A DNA stretch of 64,000 nucleotides from Brienomyrus brachyistius (Eukaryota > Chordata > Actinopteri > Osteoglossiformes > Mormyridae). The translations under genes were made by a program, and so were the position numbers. The stretch is taken from NCBI RefSeq assembly GCF_023856365.1, contig NC_064542.1:6689363-6753362 (forward strand). The letters run 5' to 3'. The notes beneath the pieces are model-generated. The model saw nothing but the letters and a program-made list of their open reading frames with translations. It was not told the origin of the DNA and made no database searches. This document shows, piece after piece, positions 21,349-29,710 of this stretch (within the stretch, counting starts at the first letter, position 1; every line of letters begins with the position of its first letter).

Positions 21349-24300
21349 GTTCAGTCCGATCGGTTGTATTTCCAAGTCTAGCTACAGAATGTTCTCCAAA
21401 TTAAAAAATGCCAGAACTGCCGAAAACATCACTGGTAAAATGTCAGATGGGTTTTCTACATCGGAATGTAATTGACTCTTGTACCTTAGAGCACTGAACA
21501 AGCTGACATGTGAAGCACCGCAGAAAGATCAGGTGCTCATTACGTAGTAAGATTCTGCCCATTTACCCAAGAGTTGTAATAGGACAAGAACTAGAAATGT
21601 CCAGCAGCAGAAGAAGGGAGACTGATAAATATGGGAAACAACACAAGGAGAAGCGTGCTTGGCCATGTCGTACGGCTGCGTTTCAAAGGTCCTTTCAAGA
21701 GTTCATACTCCACCGCTCACAAGCAGGGCCTCTACCATCCATCATGCTTTGAGCGCATTTCTGCAGGAATAAAGCAGCACGTCTCTCTTCCACTACATGG
21801 GGCTTACAGGCACCAGCGGCTCACATACATGTTCATCCAGAAGCACCTTAGCGTGCTTCATCGTTTCCCATTTTTGGGAATCATTTGTGTCGGACTTCAG
21901 ATGCCAATCTGACGGGGCAGAGGTGGGGAATAGAATCCTATTTCTGCCTCGTCTGCATGCAAGCTGTGCACCGTCCTCCCCTGATGTCTGCATGCAAGCT
22001 GTGCACCGTCCTCCCCTGATGTCTGCATGCAAGCTGTGCACCGTCCTCCCGATGTCTGCATGCAAGCTGTGCACCGTCCTCCCCTGATATCTGCATGCAA
22101 GCTGTGCACCGTCCTCCCCTGATATCTGCATGCAAGCTGTGCACCGTCCTCCCCTGATATCTGCATGCAAGCTGTGCACCGTCCTCCCCTGATGTCTGCA
22201 TGCAAGCTGTGCACCGTCCTCCCCTGATATCTGCATGCAAGCTGTGCACCGTCCTCCCCTGATATCTGCATGCAAGCTGTGCACCGTCCTCCCCTGATGT
22301 CTGCATGCAAGCTGTGCACCGTCCTCCCCTGATGTCTGCATGCAAGCTGTGCACCGTCCTCCCCTGATGTCTGCATGCAAACTGTGCACCGTCCTCCCCT
22401 GATATCTGCATGAAAGCTGTGCACCGTCCTCCCCTGATATCTGCATGCAAGCTGTGCACCGTCCTCTCCTGATGTCTGCATGCAAGCTGTGCACCGTCCT
22501 CTCCTGATGTCTGCATGCAAACTGTGCACCGTCCTCCCCTGATATCTGCATGCAAGCTGTGCACCGTCCTCCCCTGATATCTGCATGCAAGCTGTGCACC
22601 GTCCTCCCCTGATATCTGCATGCAAGCTGTGCACCGTCCTCCCCTGATATCTGCATGCAAGCTGTGCACCGTCCTCCCCTGATGTCTGCATGCAAGCTGT
22701 GCACCGTCCTCCCCTGATGTCTGCACACACCCATCATCACCCTCATCGTCACACACTTCATCTTTAACTATAGAAACATCCTAAGAAGCACTGGAATTTA
22801 TCACAGACCTCCAACTCACAAAGCAACACTTGCAATAAGACCTTAACCAGACAACTACTGAGGTAGATTAATGACTTTAATAAGAACGATTCAGAGATGG
22901 CACAGCACAAGCGAGTCCCGCACCAGCATACTCATTAGCTCTGGGAACAATGGGGACCTTTTGTTAAACAGAGTGAAGGTTTCTCTGTGTGTCTGGGAGA
23001 AATGGAGAAACACTCAGCCCACATGAGTGCCGACGTGGGACTCTGTGTGCGGAATGTTCATTTATTGATCTGAAGCCAGAAAACTATTTTTCATGCTTAA
23101 AGGTGTTATGAAAACCACAAAACTTACATTTGTGTCCTGATACTTCGAGTAGGTTGCATTTATAACTGGAGACCAGATTCCATAAAAATGTCAATATTTG
23201 GTTACCAAACGGTTTCCGAGCCATTAAAAGGTCAAAAATAAATAAATGTGCCCCAAATAAAGGAAACTGAAAAGCAAGCAACGTCACCAAGATAAACGCT
23301 CAATAATTATGAATGCAGAGCCACAGAGCCACACTGAGAAAAAGGCTTCCCCGCAGCACACGATGCGGCTCAGAGCCACTGGCAGGGCCGGGGGGGCTGG
23401 GGGGGGACACAAGCCATTGTTACAGACACACATAGCATGACTGAACAGCTCTGCTCTTCGCAGAGCACCAAAGCAATTTCTCACAACAATGAGCCTGCTG
23501 TTTTGCTGTAGATTAAGCAAATTCTCTCTTTACACACAGTGCTACAAAGACGGAGGGCAGCTATGCATTTATTTAGCAAAGACCGACACAAAGTTACAGT
23601 ACGAGGAAGAGGCTGTCGTAATGTATGATAAATGAACCTCATCTTATCCCACTTGAGGGTAGTGATGGACGAAATTGGGCTTCAAAACCAACAGTGGGCG
23701 GGTATGAAATGCGCTGTCAATCAGGTACATTTAAGCCCCCATTGGTTACTTAACTGCTGCCTGTTTGATTAAATAAGGCTGTGATGAACAGTCGTAGGTA
23801 ACCCCACTGTCCCAGCCCTTCTTGGGGGGTATGAGGCAGTCACAGCCAACAAACCCAGCCATGGAAGATCAACGTCTAAATGGATATCTAATATGTATGA
23901 CGGACAGACTGAAATGGCTGTGCAGTTCGCACCAGCAGGGCTGTAGGTTCGAATCCCACCTTCGATTTGCATGGAGCTGGTTCTCCCCGCTGTCCAAAGA
24001 CACATAGTTAGGTTCACTGCTGTGTCTAAACCGCCTATCAAGTATGTGCATGTGTGTTCTCTCTGCTGCCTGAGAACGGCTCCAGGCCCTTCCCAGACCA
24101 GCAGGCCGGAGACTCCTATCATCACCCTGATCCTCAATCTTTAACAGGAAACACCCCCACGATGCACTTGCATTTACAACAGACCAACGACTCACAAAGC
24201 AACATTTGTAAATTACCTGACAATAAAACCTTAACTAGACAAGCAGTGTGGCAGATTAATGATATTAATACGAACATATTCAGAGATGGCACAGTCCCAC

Positions 24301-26439
24301 ACCAGCAACAGGATGTCCAGTTAGAAAATTCTGGATAATCCCAGAGTGAAACATAAACAGGTGACACACATCCATACCGACACAACAAAGCAGGCAAGCA
24401 GGAGTCTGGAGTCGAGCCCAAATGCTATGAGCACAAGGCACCGAATAACCCAGGATGAGGTGCCAACCCATCACAGGGCAATTTGGTGACTCCTGTTCAC
24501 CTTTTCATGTTTCTGCATCATGGGGAAAATCACCACAGGGAGAACATGCAAACTCTACACACGCAGAGTCAGGGCGGAGGTTCAAATGCTGCTCTCCATC
24601 GCTGTAAGGTGACAGTGCTAAGCAGTGCGCTACCCCAGTGTGCTCTCCATCGCTGTAAGGTGACAGTGCTAAGCAGTGCGCCACCCCAGTGTGCTCTCCA
24701 TTGCTGTAAGGTGACAGTGCTAAGCAGTGCGCCACCCCAGTGTGCTCTCCATTGCTGTAAGGTGACAGTGCTAAGCAGTGTGCCACCCCAGTGTGCTGTC
24801 CATCGCTGTAAGGTGACAGTGCTAAGCAGTGCGCCACCCCAGTGTGCTCTCCATTGCTGTAAGGTGACAGTGCTAAGCAGTGCGCCACCCCAGTGTGCTC
24901 TCCATCGCTGTAAGATGACAGTGCTAAGCAGTGCGCCACCCCAGTGTGCTCTCCATTGCTGTAAGGTGACAGTGCTAAGCAGTGTGCCACCCCAGTGTGC
25001 TGTCCATCGCTGTAAGGTGACAGTGCTAAGCAGTGCGCCACCCCAGTGTGCTCTCCATTGCTGTAAGGTGACAGTGCTAAGCAGTGCGCCACCCCAGTGT
25101 GCTCTCCATCGCTGTAAGATGACAGTGCTAAGCAGTGCGCCACCCCAGTGTGCTCTCCATCGCTGTAAGATGACAGTGCTAAGCAGTGCGCCACACAATG
25201 TGCTCTCCATCGCTGTAAGGTGACAATGCTAAGCAGTGCGCCACACAATGTGCTCTCCATCGCTGTAAGGTGACAATGCTAAGCAGTGCGCCACACAATG
25301 TGCTCTCCATCGCTGTAAGGTGACAGTGCTAAGCAGTGCGCCACCCCAGTGACCCACATAAGTCTTGAACAGCTCCTCCCGAAATGTCAGGTAAGCGCCT
25401 ACAGACACGGTGTGAGGCTGCACAACGGCACTCTTGTTGTTGGAGTGACAGACAGCAGTGTGACTGCAGGGCGGACAGCCAGCTACACAAACGGGAGGCT
25501 CCCGGGAGACACAACCCGTCCGTCCTGTTGGAAAAACGGACGGATGCATACGTACGCCACTTCAGGGCCGGCATAACAGACAGATCTTTGCGGAACGGCC
25601 TGAGCTCTCACCATTTTATTACTGTCAGTGGTCAGACTCTAAGAATATTAAGTTCTTCACAGCAGTGTTTCCCAGTCCGGTCCTTGGGGGCCCCCAGACA
25701 GTCCACGATTTTGCTCCCTCCCAGCTCCAGAAATGTGGACTATCTGTGGCTCCTTGAAGACCAGGTTTTGAAACACTGCTTCACAGTTTGGGCTGAGCAG
25801 TGATGCAAAGATCCTCACTAAAAGACTAACCACACAAAACAAAGGTGGTCAACTGGCTTCCGAGCCTAAAACTAAAGGAGGTACAGTGGTCCAGTACAGA
25901 TCCTGGGTCGGCACCTTTCAGCCGTAATTGTGTTTTGCGGAGCTACAGCGTTCAGCTTGGTGTGGTTCTGGTACAAGGTGATTAGAGTCAAGGGGTAAAA
26001 GCAGCTTGTGTTCAGTTCAGTGACTCATTACAGAGAGAACGAGGGATTAGAGGTGATTACTTGCCCTGTCAGGAGTGCTTTTACGCCCTTGTGCCTGTCG
26101 GGGTGCTGAGTAGCGAGCCTCCCTGCTTCTCCTTATGGAATAATTCCGGGCCAAGTGGGGCCTGTTCTTGCTGCTGGCTACCCTGGGGGTCCCCCTGGGG
26201 CCCCGCTGGAGGCCCTCAAGGAGCCGCAGCAGCAGGACGTTGGCGGGCAGCTCCTCGACGCCCCCCGGTGCCAGCGCGCGGCACTCGGGGCAGCGCAGCT
26301 CAGAGCAGGAGCTGGCCAGCTTCCGCAGGCAGGCTTTGCAGAAGGTGTGCTGGCATGGCAGGACCCGGGCCGTCGCGTCCAGCGGCTCCAAGCACAGCGG
26401 ACACTCCAGCAGGTCGAACACGGACAGCTCCTCCTGCAT
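12214..26439 (-). CDS. sh3rf2: SH3 domain-containing RING finger protein 2 (E3 ubiquitin ligase, POSH family)
   Basis: Exons in transcript order: 26439-26065, 20610-20359, 19638-19543, 18362-18192, 18112-18039, 15263-15150, 14058-13888, 13199-12946, 12852-12533, 12438-12214. They total 2052 bases with matching phases, giving 683 residues (human about 729). The N-terminal RING has C13, C16, C29, H31, C34, C37, C50 and C53 (C3HC4), preceded by [10 protein letters not shown] degenerate first SH3 starts with ALHNY near residue 131. The second SH3 spans about 184-241 ([21 protein letters not shown]). The third spans about 361-418 ([20 protein letters not shown]). The last exon opens with LKSVRF, the equivalent of the human KTVRF motif of the RVxF type that binds protein phosphatase 1. 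The mammalian protein counters POSH/JNK apoptotic signalling. The first coding intron appears to use a GC donor. The C-terminal tail is weakly conserved, so its last residues are less certain. Confidence 0.92.
13888..14058 (-). other. sh3rf2: sh3rf2 exon encoding the third SH3 domain
   Basis: This exon carries one nearly whole SH3 fold: the ALYDY-like ATLYSY, an acidic RT-loop ([10 protein letters not shown]), the ligand-binding tryptophan in EGWLRG, and the closing GILPANYI. The acceptor is AG at 14060-14059 and the donor GT at 13887-13886. It enters in phase 2 and leaves in phase 2. This is the best preserved SH3 of the three. Confidence 0.9.
14198..14230. repeat. (CA)n / (CT)n compound microsatellite
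   Basis: A CA run is followed directly by a CT run within the sh3rf2 intron between exons 15263-15150 and 14058-13888. Confidence 0.7.
14947..15120. repeat. Interrupted (CA)n array with spacers
   Basis: A long pure CA run (14948-14994) is followed by further CA blocks separated by near-identical spacers (ggccggtggcagcgacatta and variants), so the array is also a minisatellite of roughly 46 bp period. It lies about 30 bases below the sh3rf2 exon donor at 15149-15148, inside the intron. Confidence 0.85.
15722..15793. repeat. Degenerate telomere-like repeats
   Basis: CCTAATCCTGACCCTAAAACTAATCC-type units resemble imperfect CCCTAA (vertebrate telomere) repeats in an sh3rf2 intron. The units are irregular, so this may be chance simple repeat rather than an old interstitial telomere tract. 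Confidence 0.4.
16098..16346 (+). mobile_element. SINE copy, head replaced by a TG run
   Basis: The body motifs match the complete copy at 36611-36965 read on its minus strand: GGTTTCCTCCGGGTACTCCG, 'aattggacttgctaaattgccc', 'gggctggccccccatcctgggttgttccctgcc'. The tRNA-like head is missing or altered and a (TG)n block sits at 16121-16142. It lies in an sh3rf2 intron, opposite to the gene. Confidence 0.7.
18113..18191 (-). other. 79-bp mini-intron of sh3rf2
   Basis: The donor ACC|GTGAGC (18191-18186) and a pyrimidine-rich acceptor CCCCCACCTTCCCAG (ending 18113) bound a very short intron. It is needed because the frame homologous to the SH3RF family changes here: upstream [16 protein letters not shown] and downstream SLAMPV...[12 protein letters not shown] are in different frames. 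If retained, the upstream frame stays open into the next intron. Confidence 0.7.
18958..19165. repeat. Polypyrimidine (CTCCTC-rich) tract
   Basis: About 200 bases are almost pure C and T on the plus strand (purine on the sense strand of sh3rf2). Tracts of this kind can form triplex DNA. It lies in the intron between exons 19638-19543 and 18362-18192. Confidence 0.8.
21310..21345. repeat. (TG)n microsatellite
   Basis: A plain TG dinucleotide run in sh3rf2 intron 1. Confidence 0.85.
21951..22726. repeat. 35-bp minisatellite, about 22 copies
   Basis: Each unit contains the palindrome TGCATGCA followed by AGCTGTGCACCGTCCTCCC and CTGATGTC or CTGATATC. Units are over 95% alike, and one near 22048 has lost three bases. 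As 35 is not a multiple of 3 and no phase meets a stop, all three minus-strand frames stay open for 270-320 codons; these are not genes. It lies in sh3rf2 intron 1. Confidence 0.93.
22727..22925. repeat. Diverged dispersed repeat, copy 1
   Basis: It starts 'catcatcaccctcatcgtc' at the edge of the 35-bp array and includes 'actcacaaagcaacacttg', 'gaccttaaccagaca', 'agattaatgactttaataagaac' and 'attcagagatggcacag'. The same string of blocks recurs in the same order at 24115-24305. The family is unknown. Confidence 0.7.
23915..24110 (+). mobile_element. SINE fragment with tRNA-like B box
   Basis: It contains GGTTCGAATCCCACC, a near-perfect polymerase III B box, followed by diverged SINE-body sequence (tttgcatggagctggttctccccgctgtccaaag). 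The end is unclear where it runs into the dispersed repeat at 24115. Confidence 0.5.
24115..24305. repeat. Diverged dispersed repeat, copy 2
   Basis: This is the second copy of the block at 22727-22925, in the same orientation and 1.4 kb apart, with shared landmarks 'actcacaaagcaacatttg', 'aaaccttaactagaca' and 'attcagagatggcacag'. Divergence of roughly 20% suggests an old repeat family or an old local duplication. Confidence 0.7.
24440..24600 (-). mobile_element. Diverged SINE copy leading into the 51-bp array
   Basis: Read on the plus strand it has 'aacccaggatgaggtgccaacccatcac', 'gcaatttggtgactcc' and 'gggagaacatgcaaactctacacacgcagagtcagggcggaggttcaaatgc', in the same order as the complete SINE at 36611-36965 (minus orientation). 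Where the tRNA-like head should follow, the tandem array starts. Confidence 0.7.
24586..25352. repeat. 51-bp minisatellite, about 15 copies, SINE-head derived
   Basis: The unit, GCTGTAAGGTGACAGTGCTA plus AGCAGTGCGCCACCCCAGTGTGCTCTCCATC, repeats every 51 bases (24601, 24652 and on). It matches the SINE head 'gtgtgaggcaacagtgctaaccactgcaccaccatgcc' with a few changes. As 51 is 3 x 17, frames stay open on both strands; these are not genes. The last three units share CACACAATG in place of CACCCCAGTG. Confidence 0.9.
25655..25786. mobile_element. hAT-type MITE with 8-bp target duplication
   Basis: The element at 25663-25778 (116 bp) starts CAGTGTTTCCCAG and ends GAAACACTG, with identical flanking octamers CTTCACAG at 25655-25662 and 25779-25786. 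An 8-bp duplication and CAGTG...CACTG ends are typical of hAT elements. There is no coding capacity. It lies in sh3rf2 intron 1. Confidence 0.85.
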
Positions 26440-26478
26440 CTTCCCTTACGCCTCATGGATCACAGAGGCGCCAGCATT
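26440..26478 (-). other. sh3rf2 5' UTR part of the first coding exon
   Basis: A pyrimidine-rich acceptor ending CCTCCAG (26480-26479 as AG) lies 39 bases before the start codon, implying an upstream non-coding exon. Two upstream ATGs occur in this stretch: one opens a 5-codon frame (ATGCTGGCGCCTCTGTGA), the other a long overlapping frame out of register with the RING frame. They may reduce translation of the main start. Confidence 0.5.
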
Positions 26479-27269
26479 CTGGAGGAACGATTCAGAAACA
26501 CTTTAAATATGCATTACATTACACACTGCCAGATGTCATCAGTTGTCAGGAATATATGTTTAATAAAACATTCTAAAAGTCCTCCACTGTCCATTAAAAG
26601 GTTTTAGGTGTTTCCTTGCTTTTTAACTGTAAACAGATGACAAGTATCAATCGAGAAACGAACATCTAAAGGCTTCCTTCCCAATTAAAACTACTTTTAT
26701 TCTGCTTAACACTGAGGAATCTGTCGTACATGATTTGGCCATTTGGATGTAAACACAACACCTAAGTCAAACAGCAACGGGGTAAAAAAACAAATAAAAA
26801 AAAACCACACACAATACAGACAAAATGTCCCAGGAAGACGGTTTGGACAATAACCTATACTTAAAACCAAAATTTTTCATATTACTAACTTTTACGGTCT
26901 CCTCAGGAGAAAGCTATGTCTGCCATCGCAGGGTAAACAGGTGTCAGCATTCACGGGCGACACATAGGAAGTAAAAGGCCAACAAACCGCCGCAGATCCG
27001 GATTTATATACTTCGAATTAAATCATTTACAACTGAATCGGACGTTCGCTATCCAAGAGATATCGGAGAAAATGATTTTATTCACAAACCCCTTGAATCA
27101 GGTGAGGTGCCTAGAAGGTTACCGTGCGAGAAAGCGGAGCTCACGGAAATCAGCTCGACACCCCCCCTGCCCCCAGCGCCCCCGGCCGCTGCAGGACGAA
27201 CATAAAACACACATTACATCGACTAGCACACTGCAAGCTGAAATTCATGTTTTATAAAGTGAAACTAAC

Positions 27270-27480
27270 CTTGCCCTCTCGTCGGCACGCAGCTCAGACA
27301 ATAATCTCCTCTCCGAGGCGGACAGTTTAAAAACTATGCGATTAGTCACATGTAAGTGTCGATTTACAGGCTCTGGATGCTTAACCCTTAGGTGGCTGCG
27401 GGAGTCAGAGCAGGGAGAAATGCGTGTGCAAACTGCAAAATGAAAACACGGAAAAACGGCCGGTCTAGGCCTTTTCGCCA
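27270..27480 (-). promoter_or_regulatory. Candidate sh3rf2 non-coding first exon / promoter region
   Basis: On the minus strand a strong donor, GGCAAG|GTTAGT, ends at 27270 and could join the acceptor at 26479. The start of transcription would lie near 27350-27500; no TATA box is obvious. This is inference from splice-site strength alone. Confidence 0.35.
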
Positions 27481-27526
27481 CAGTTTTTTGCCTTGAGGTG
27501 TATAGGCCTTTGTTTAAATATTAAAC

Positions 27527-27562
27527 CATATATATATATATTTATATATATATATATATACA
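27527..27562. repeat. (TA)n microsatellite
   Basis: An AT-TA alternating run in the sh3rf2-prelid2 intergenic region. Confidence 0.8.
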
Positions 27563-27579
27563 CTGAACACTGAATAAAA

Positions 27580-27695
27580 ATCCATCCATCCGTTTTCCAA
27601 ACCGCTTATCCTTCTGGGTCGCGGGGGGTCCGGAGCCTATACTGAACGCTACGGGAACGAGGCGGGGAACAACCCATGACTGGGGGCCAGCTGAA
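27580..27695 (-). mobile_element. SINE 3' fragment
   Basis: It begins 'ccatccatccgttttccaaaccgcttatcc', the tail end of the SINE in minus orientation, and stops after 'gaacaacccatgactgggggccagc'. It is flanked by near-identical 'ctgaataaaaat' on both sides (27569-27579 and 27691-27702), probably its target-site duplication, so this short form was probably inserted as such. Confidence 0.75.
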
Positions 27696-27864
27696 TAAAA
27701 ATGACATTTGTTAATTTAATAAAAAATGAACAGCATATTATGCTCAGTCCATTTTATAAATCTGCCTCTGTTTTATGTATAAATCCTTTTCAACCCAAAA
27801 AGAACGGCACTAAATATTGATGAACCATTCACAGGGCTGAATATTTTACTAAAGTGATTTCGTG

Positions 27865-28142
27865 AGACGGAGTTTGCATGTTCTCCCCATGTCGCCGTGG
27901 GGTTTCCTCTGGGTACTCCGGTTTCCCCCCACAGTTCAAAAACATGCTGAGGCTAATTGGACTTGCTAAATTGCCCGTAGGTGTGCATGTGAGAGTGCAT
28001 GGTGTGTGAGTGTACCCTGTGATGGGCTGACCCCCCATCCTGGGTTGTTCCCAGCCTCGTGCCCATTGCTTCAGGGATAGGCTCCGGACCCCCTGCGACC
28101 CAGTAGGATAAGCGGTTTGGAAAATGGATGGATGGATGGATT
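27865..28142 (+). mobile_element. SINE copy, 5'-truncated
   Basis: It runs from 'gagtttgcatgttctccccatgtcgccgtgg' through 'gcccattgcttcagggataggctccggacc' to the (GGAT)n tail at 28127-28142. The tRNA-like head is absent. A direct repeat 'gatttcgtgagac' at 27857-27869 and 28139-28151 is the likely target-site duplication. Confidence 0.8.
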
Positions 28143-28144
28143 TC

Positions 28145-29680
28145 GTGAGACGTGCGACCTTATTGTATGTGGGCCTGTAGAGAATGGCCGGCGTATATAG
28201 TTCGTATTAAATACGTAGGACAGCAGGGATATTCGGTGTGTCCACACTGAGTTTCTAAGCTCAGGTCGGGTGGTAGACAACTACGCCGATTTACAGGACA
28301 AGCTCTAAGCATAAAAGCTAAGAACAGCCCACTTGCAATTATTTGCGGATATTATTGAACATTGCAATATATACAAGTATACAAGCTGTGAAATTAATTT
28401 GACAGCACTGAACAATAAGATGGTCAAAGAATATTTCGCGTGATCACCTGACTGTGCGTGTTGGTGATATGGATTATTTTCTGAAAGCGGATCAAATACA
28501 CAAATGCAATTTTGAAGTTTCTGTATATTCACTAATACATTCGTCTTGGAATTTTTAATGCAGGCCTATTTGATATTTTGTGTTGTGTCTGTGGGGCGGT
28601 CACTGTTCTTTTGGTTTTATCCAATATCCTAAATGCAACCCATTTAAACCCCCCAGAGGTGGTAATAGTATAAATGCATTACTTATAAACTTATCAGCCA
28701 ACAGCTAATAAAAGAGGTGGCGTTTAACCTGTACCGCAGCCAGAAAGGAGATGTCATGCGCAGTCGAAGCCCGCATTACTGTTCCTGGATATGTCTGCGT
28801 ATACAGATGCGCGTCCGCCCTCTAGTGGACTGAAGTGCAAAGGTCCATCCCGGCGCTGAAATTCTGTGGGAGTCATTCTAGTGCTGCCTCTTAAATATAT
28901 CGAAGCCAAAAACATGTGACTGAAAAATGCCGTGACCAACAATTTCTGTCGAACCTTGTCTACTGCTTTGCTTTTGTATCTAGTCTTGTGTATTTCAATG
29001 CATATAAATATTCAACATAATTAACAAATCTTGATGGGTTGTCTCATATCCCGGTTGCAGTTTGTTTATTCATTTGAACGTAAAGTCAGATGCAATCAAT
29101 AGTTTTCCAAAAGGAGCGAAATTATTCTCCTGCTGACGCTGGATGTTCATGATCGCTGATTCGGTTAAATGACACAAACTCACAGCGCTTTCGTTATGAG
29201 CGAACACATCTGGCCGAGCGAGATAACATTGCAAAATATTTCATTTCATGTCGGTTTAATGGAATTAATTTTCTTATATCTGCCTGACAAAATAATGAAT
29301 TAGCAATATAAGATATATGTGCAGTTGAATTATAATGTGCTTCAACTACCCGTCGCGCAGTGTTTGGGGCAATGGAAACTCGGTTTAATCGTGTGTGGAG
29401 GTGGCTTTAAAAAGCGTGTCAGGGAGGGCTTTGCTTTAATGTAACTTTATGGACACCAGCCTGATTTCACTCGCAGCTGTACAATAAAAGCCACATTCTT
29501 GCAAGCTTGGATTGAACTACAAATACGTGATGGGTCCCGAGTGGTCAGATCACGCGAGATTTTAGGAGAACTTGGTCTGGCGTTTTTCTGTGGCAAGTTT
29601 ACGTTACAAAGCCAATACTTTCGATATTACACGTTTCTGGATATATGTAAGAAATTATTAGAGTTGCTCCTATAATTAAT
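28145..29680. other. sh3rf2-prelid2 upstream region
   Basis: There is no gene. It is AT-rich and mostly free of recognised repeats. A TATA-like CAATAAAAG lies at 29482-29490 and TTTAAAAAG at 29406-29414, both upstream of the prelid2 start. It probably holds the prelid2 promoter; no specific factor site can be defended. Confidence 0.4.
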
Positions 29681-29710
29681 ATGCAAAAATGGTTATTACG
29701 ATCGAAATAA
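29681..29710 (+). other. Upstream ORF overlapping the prelid2 start
   Basis: An ATG eight bases before the prelid2 ATG opens a 9-codon frame (MQKWLLRSK) out of register and stops at 29708-29710, inside prelid2 codon 7. If the transcript includes it, it could lower initiation at the main start, whose context AAAAATGG is fair. Confidence 0.5.

Noticed and set aside
21793..22761. Overlapping minus-strand open frames of 270-320 codons
   Set aside because: They are the 35-bp minisatellite read in three phases; there is no homology, no splice sites and the frames end at the array borders.
24483..25260. Open frames of 210-250 codons on both strands
   Set aside because: The 51-bp unit is a multiple of three, so any stop-free phase stays open; the peptide is only the repeat.
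26047..26439. RING frame as a complete short protein ending at 26047
   Set aside because: The last five residues and stop are intron read-through; homology continues in the exon at 20610-20359.
27245..27481. Minus-strand frame of 78 codons upstream of sh3rf2
   Set aside because: It runs across a strong donor site and has no homology; better explained as 5' UTR exon or promoter DNA.
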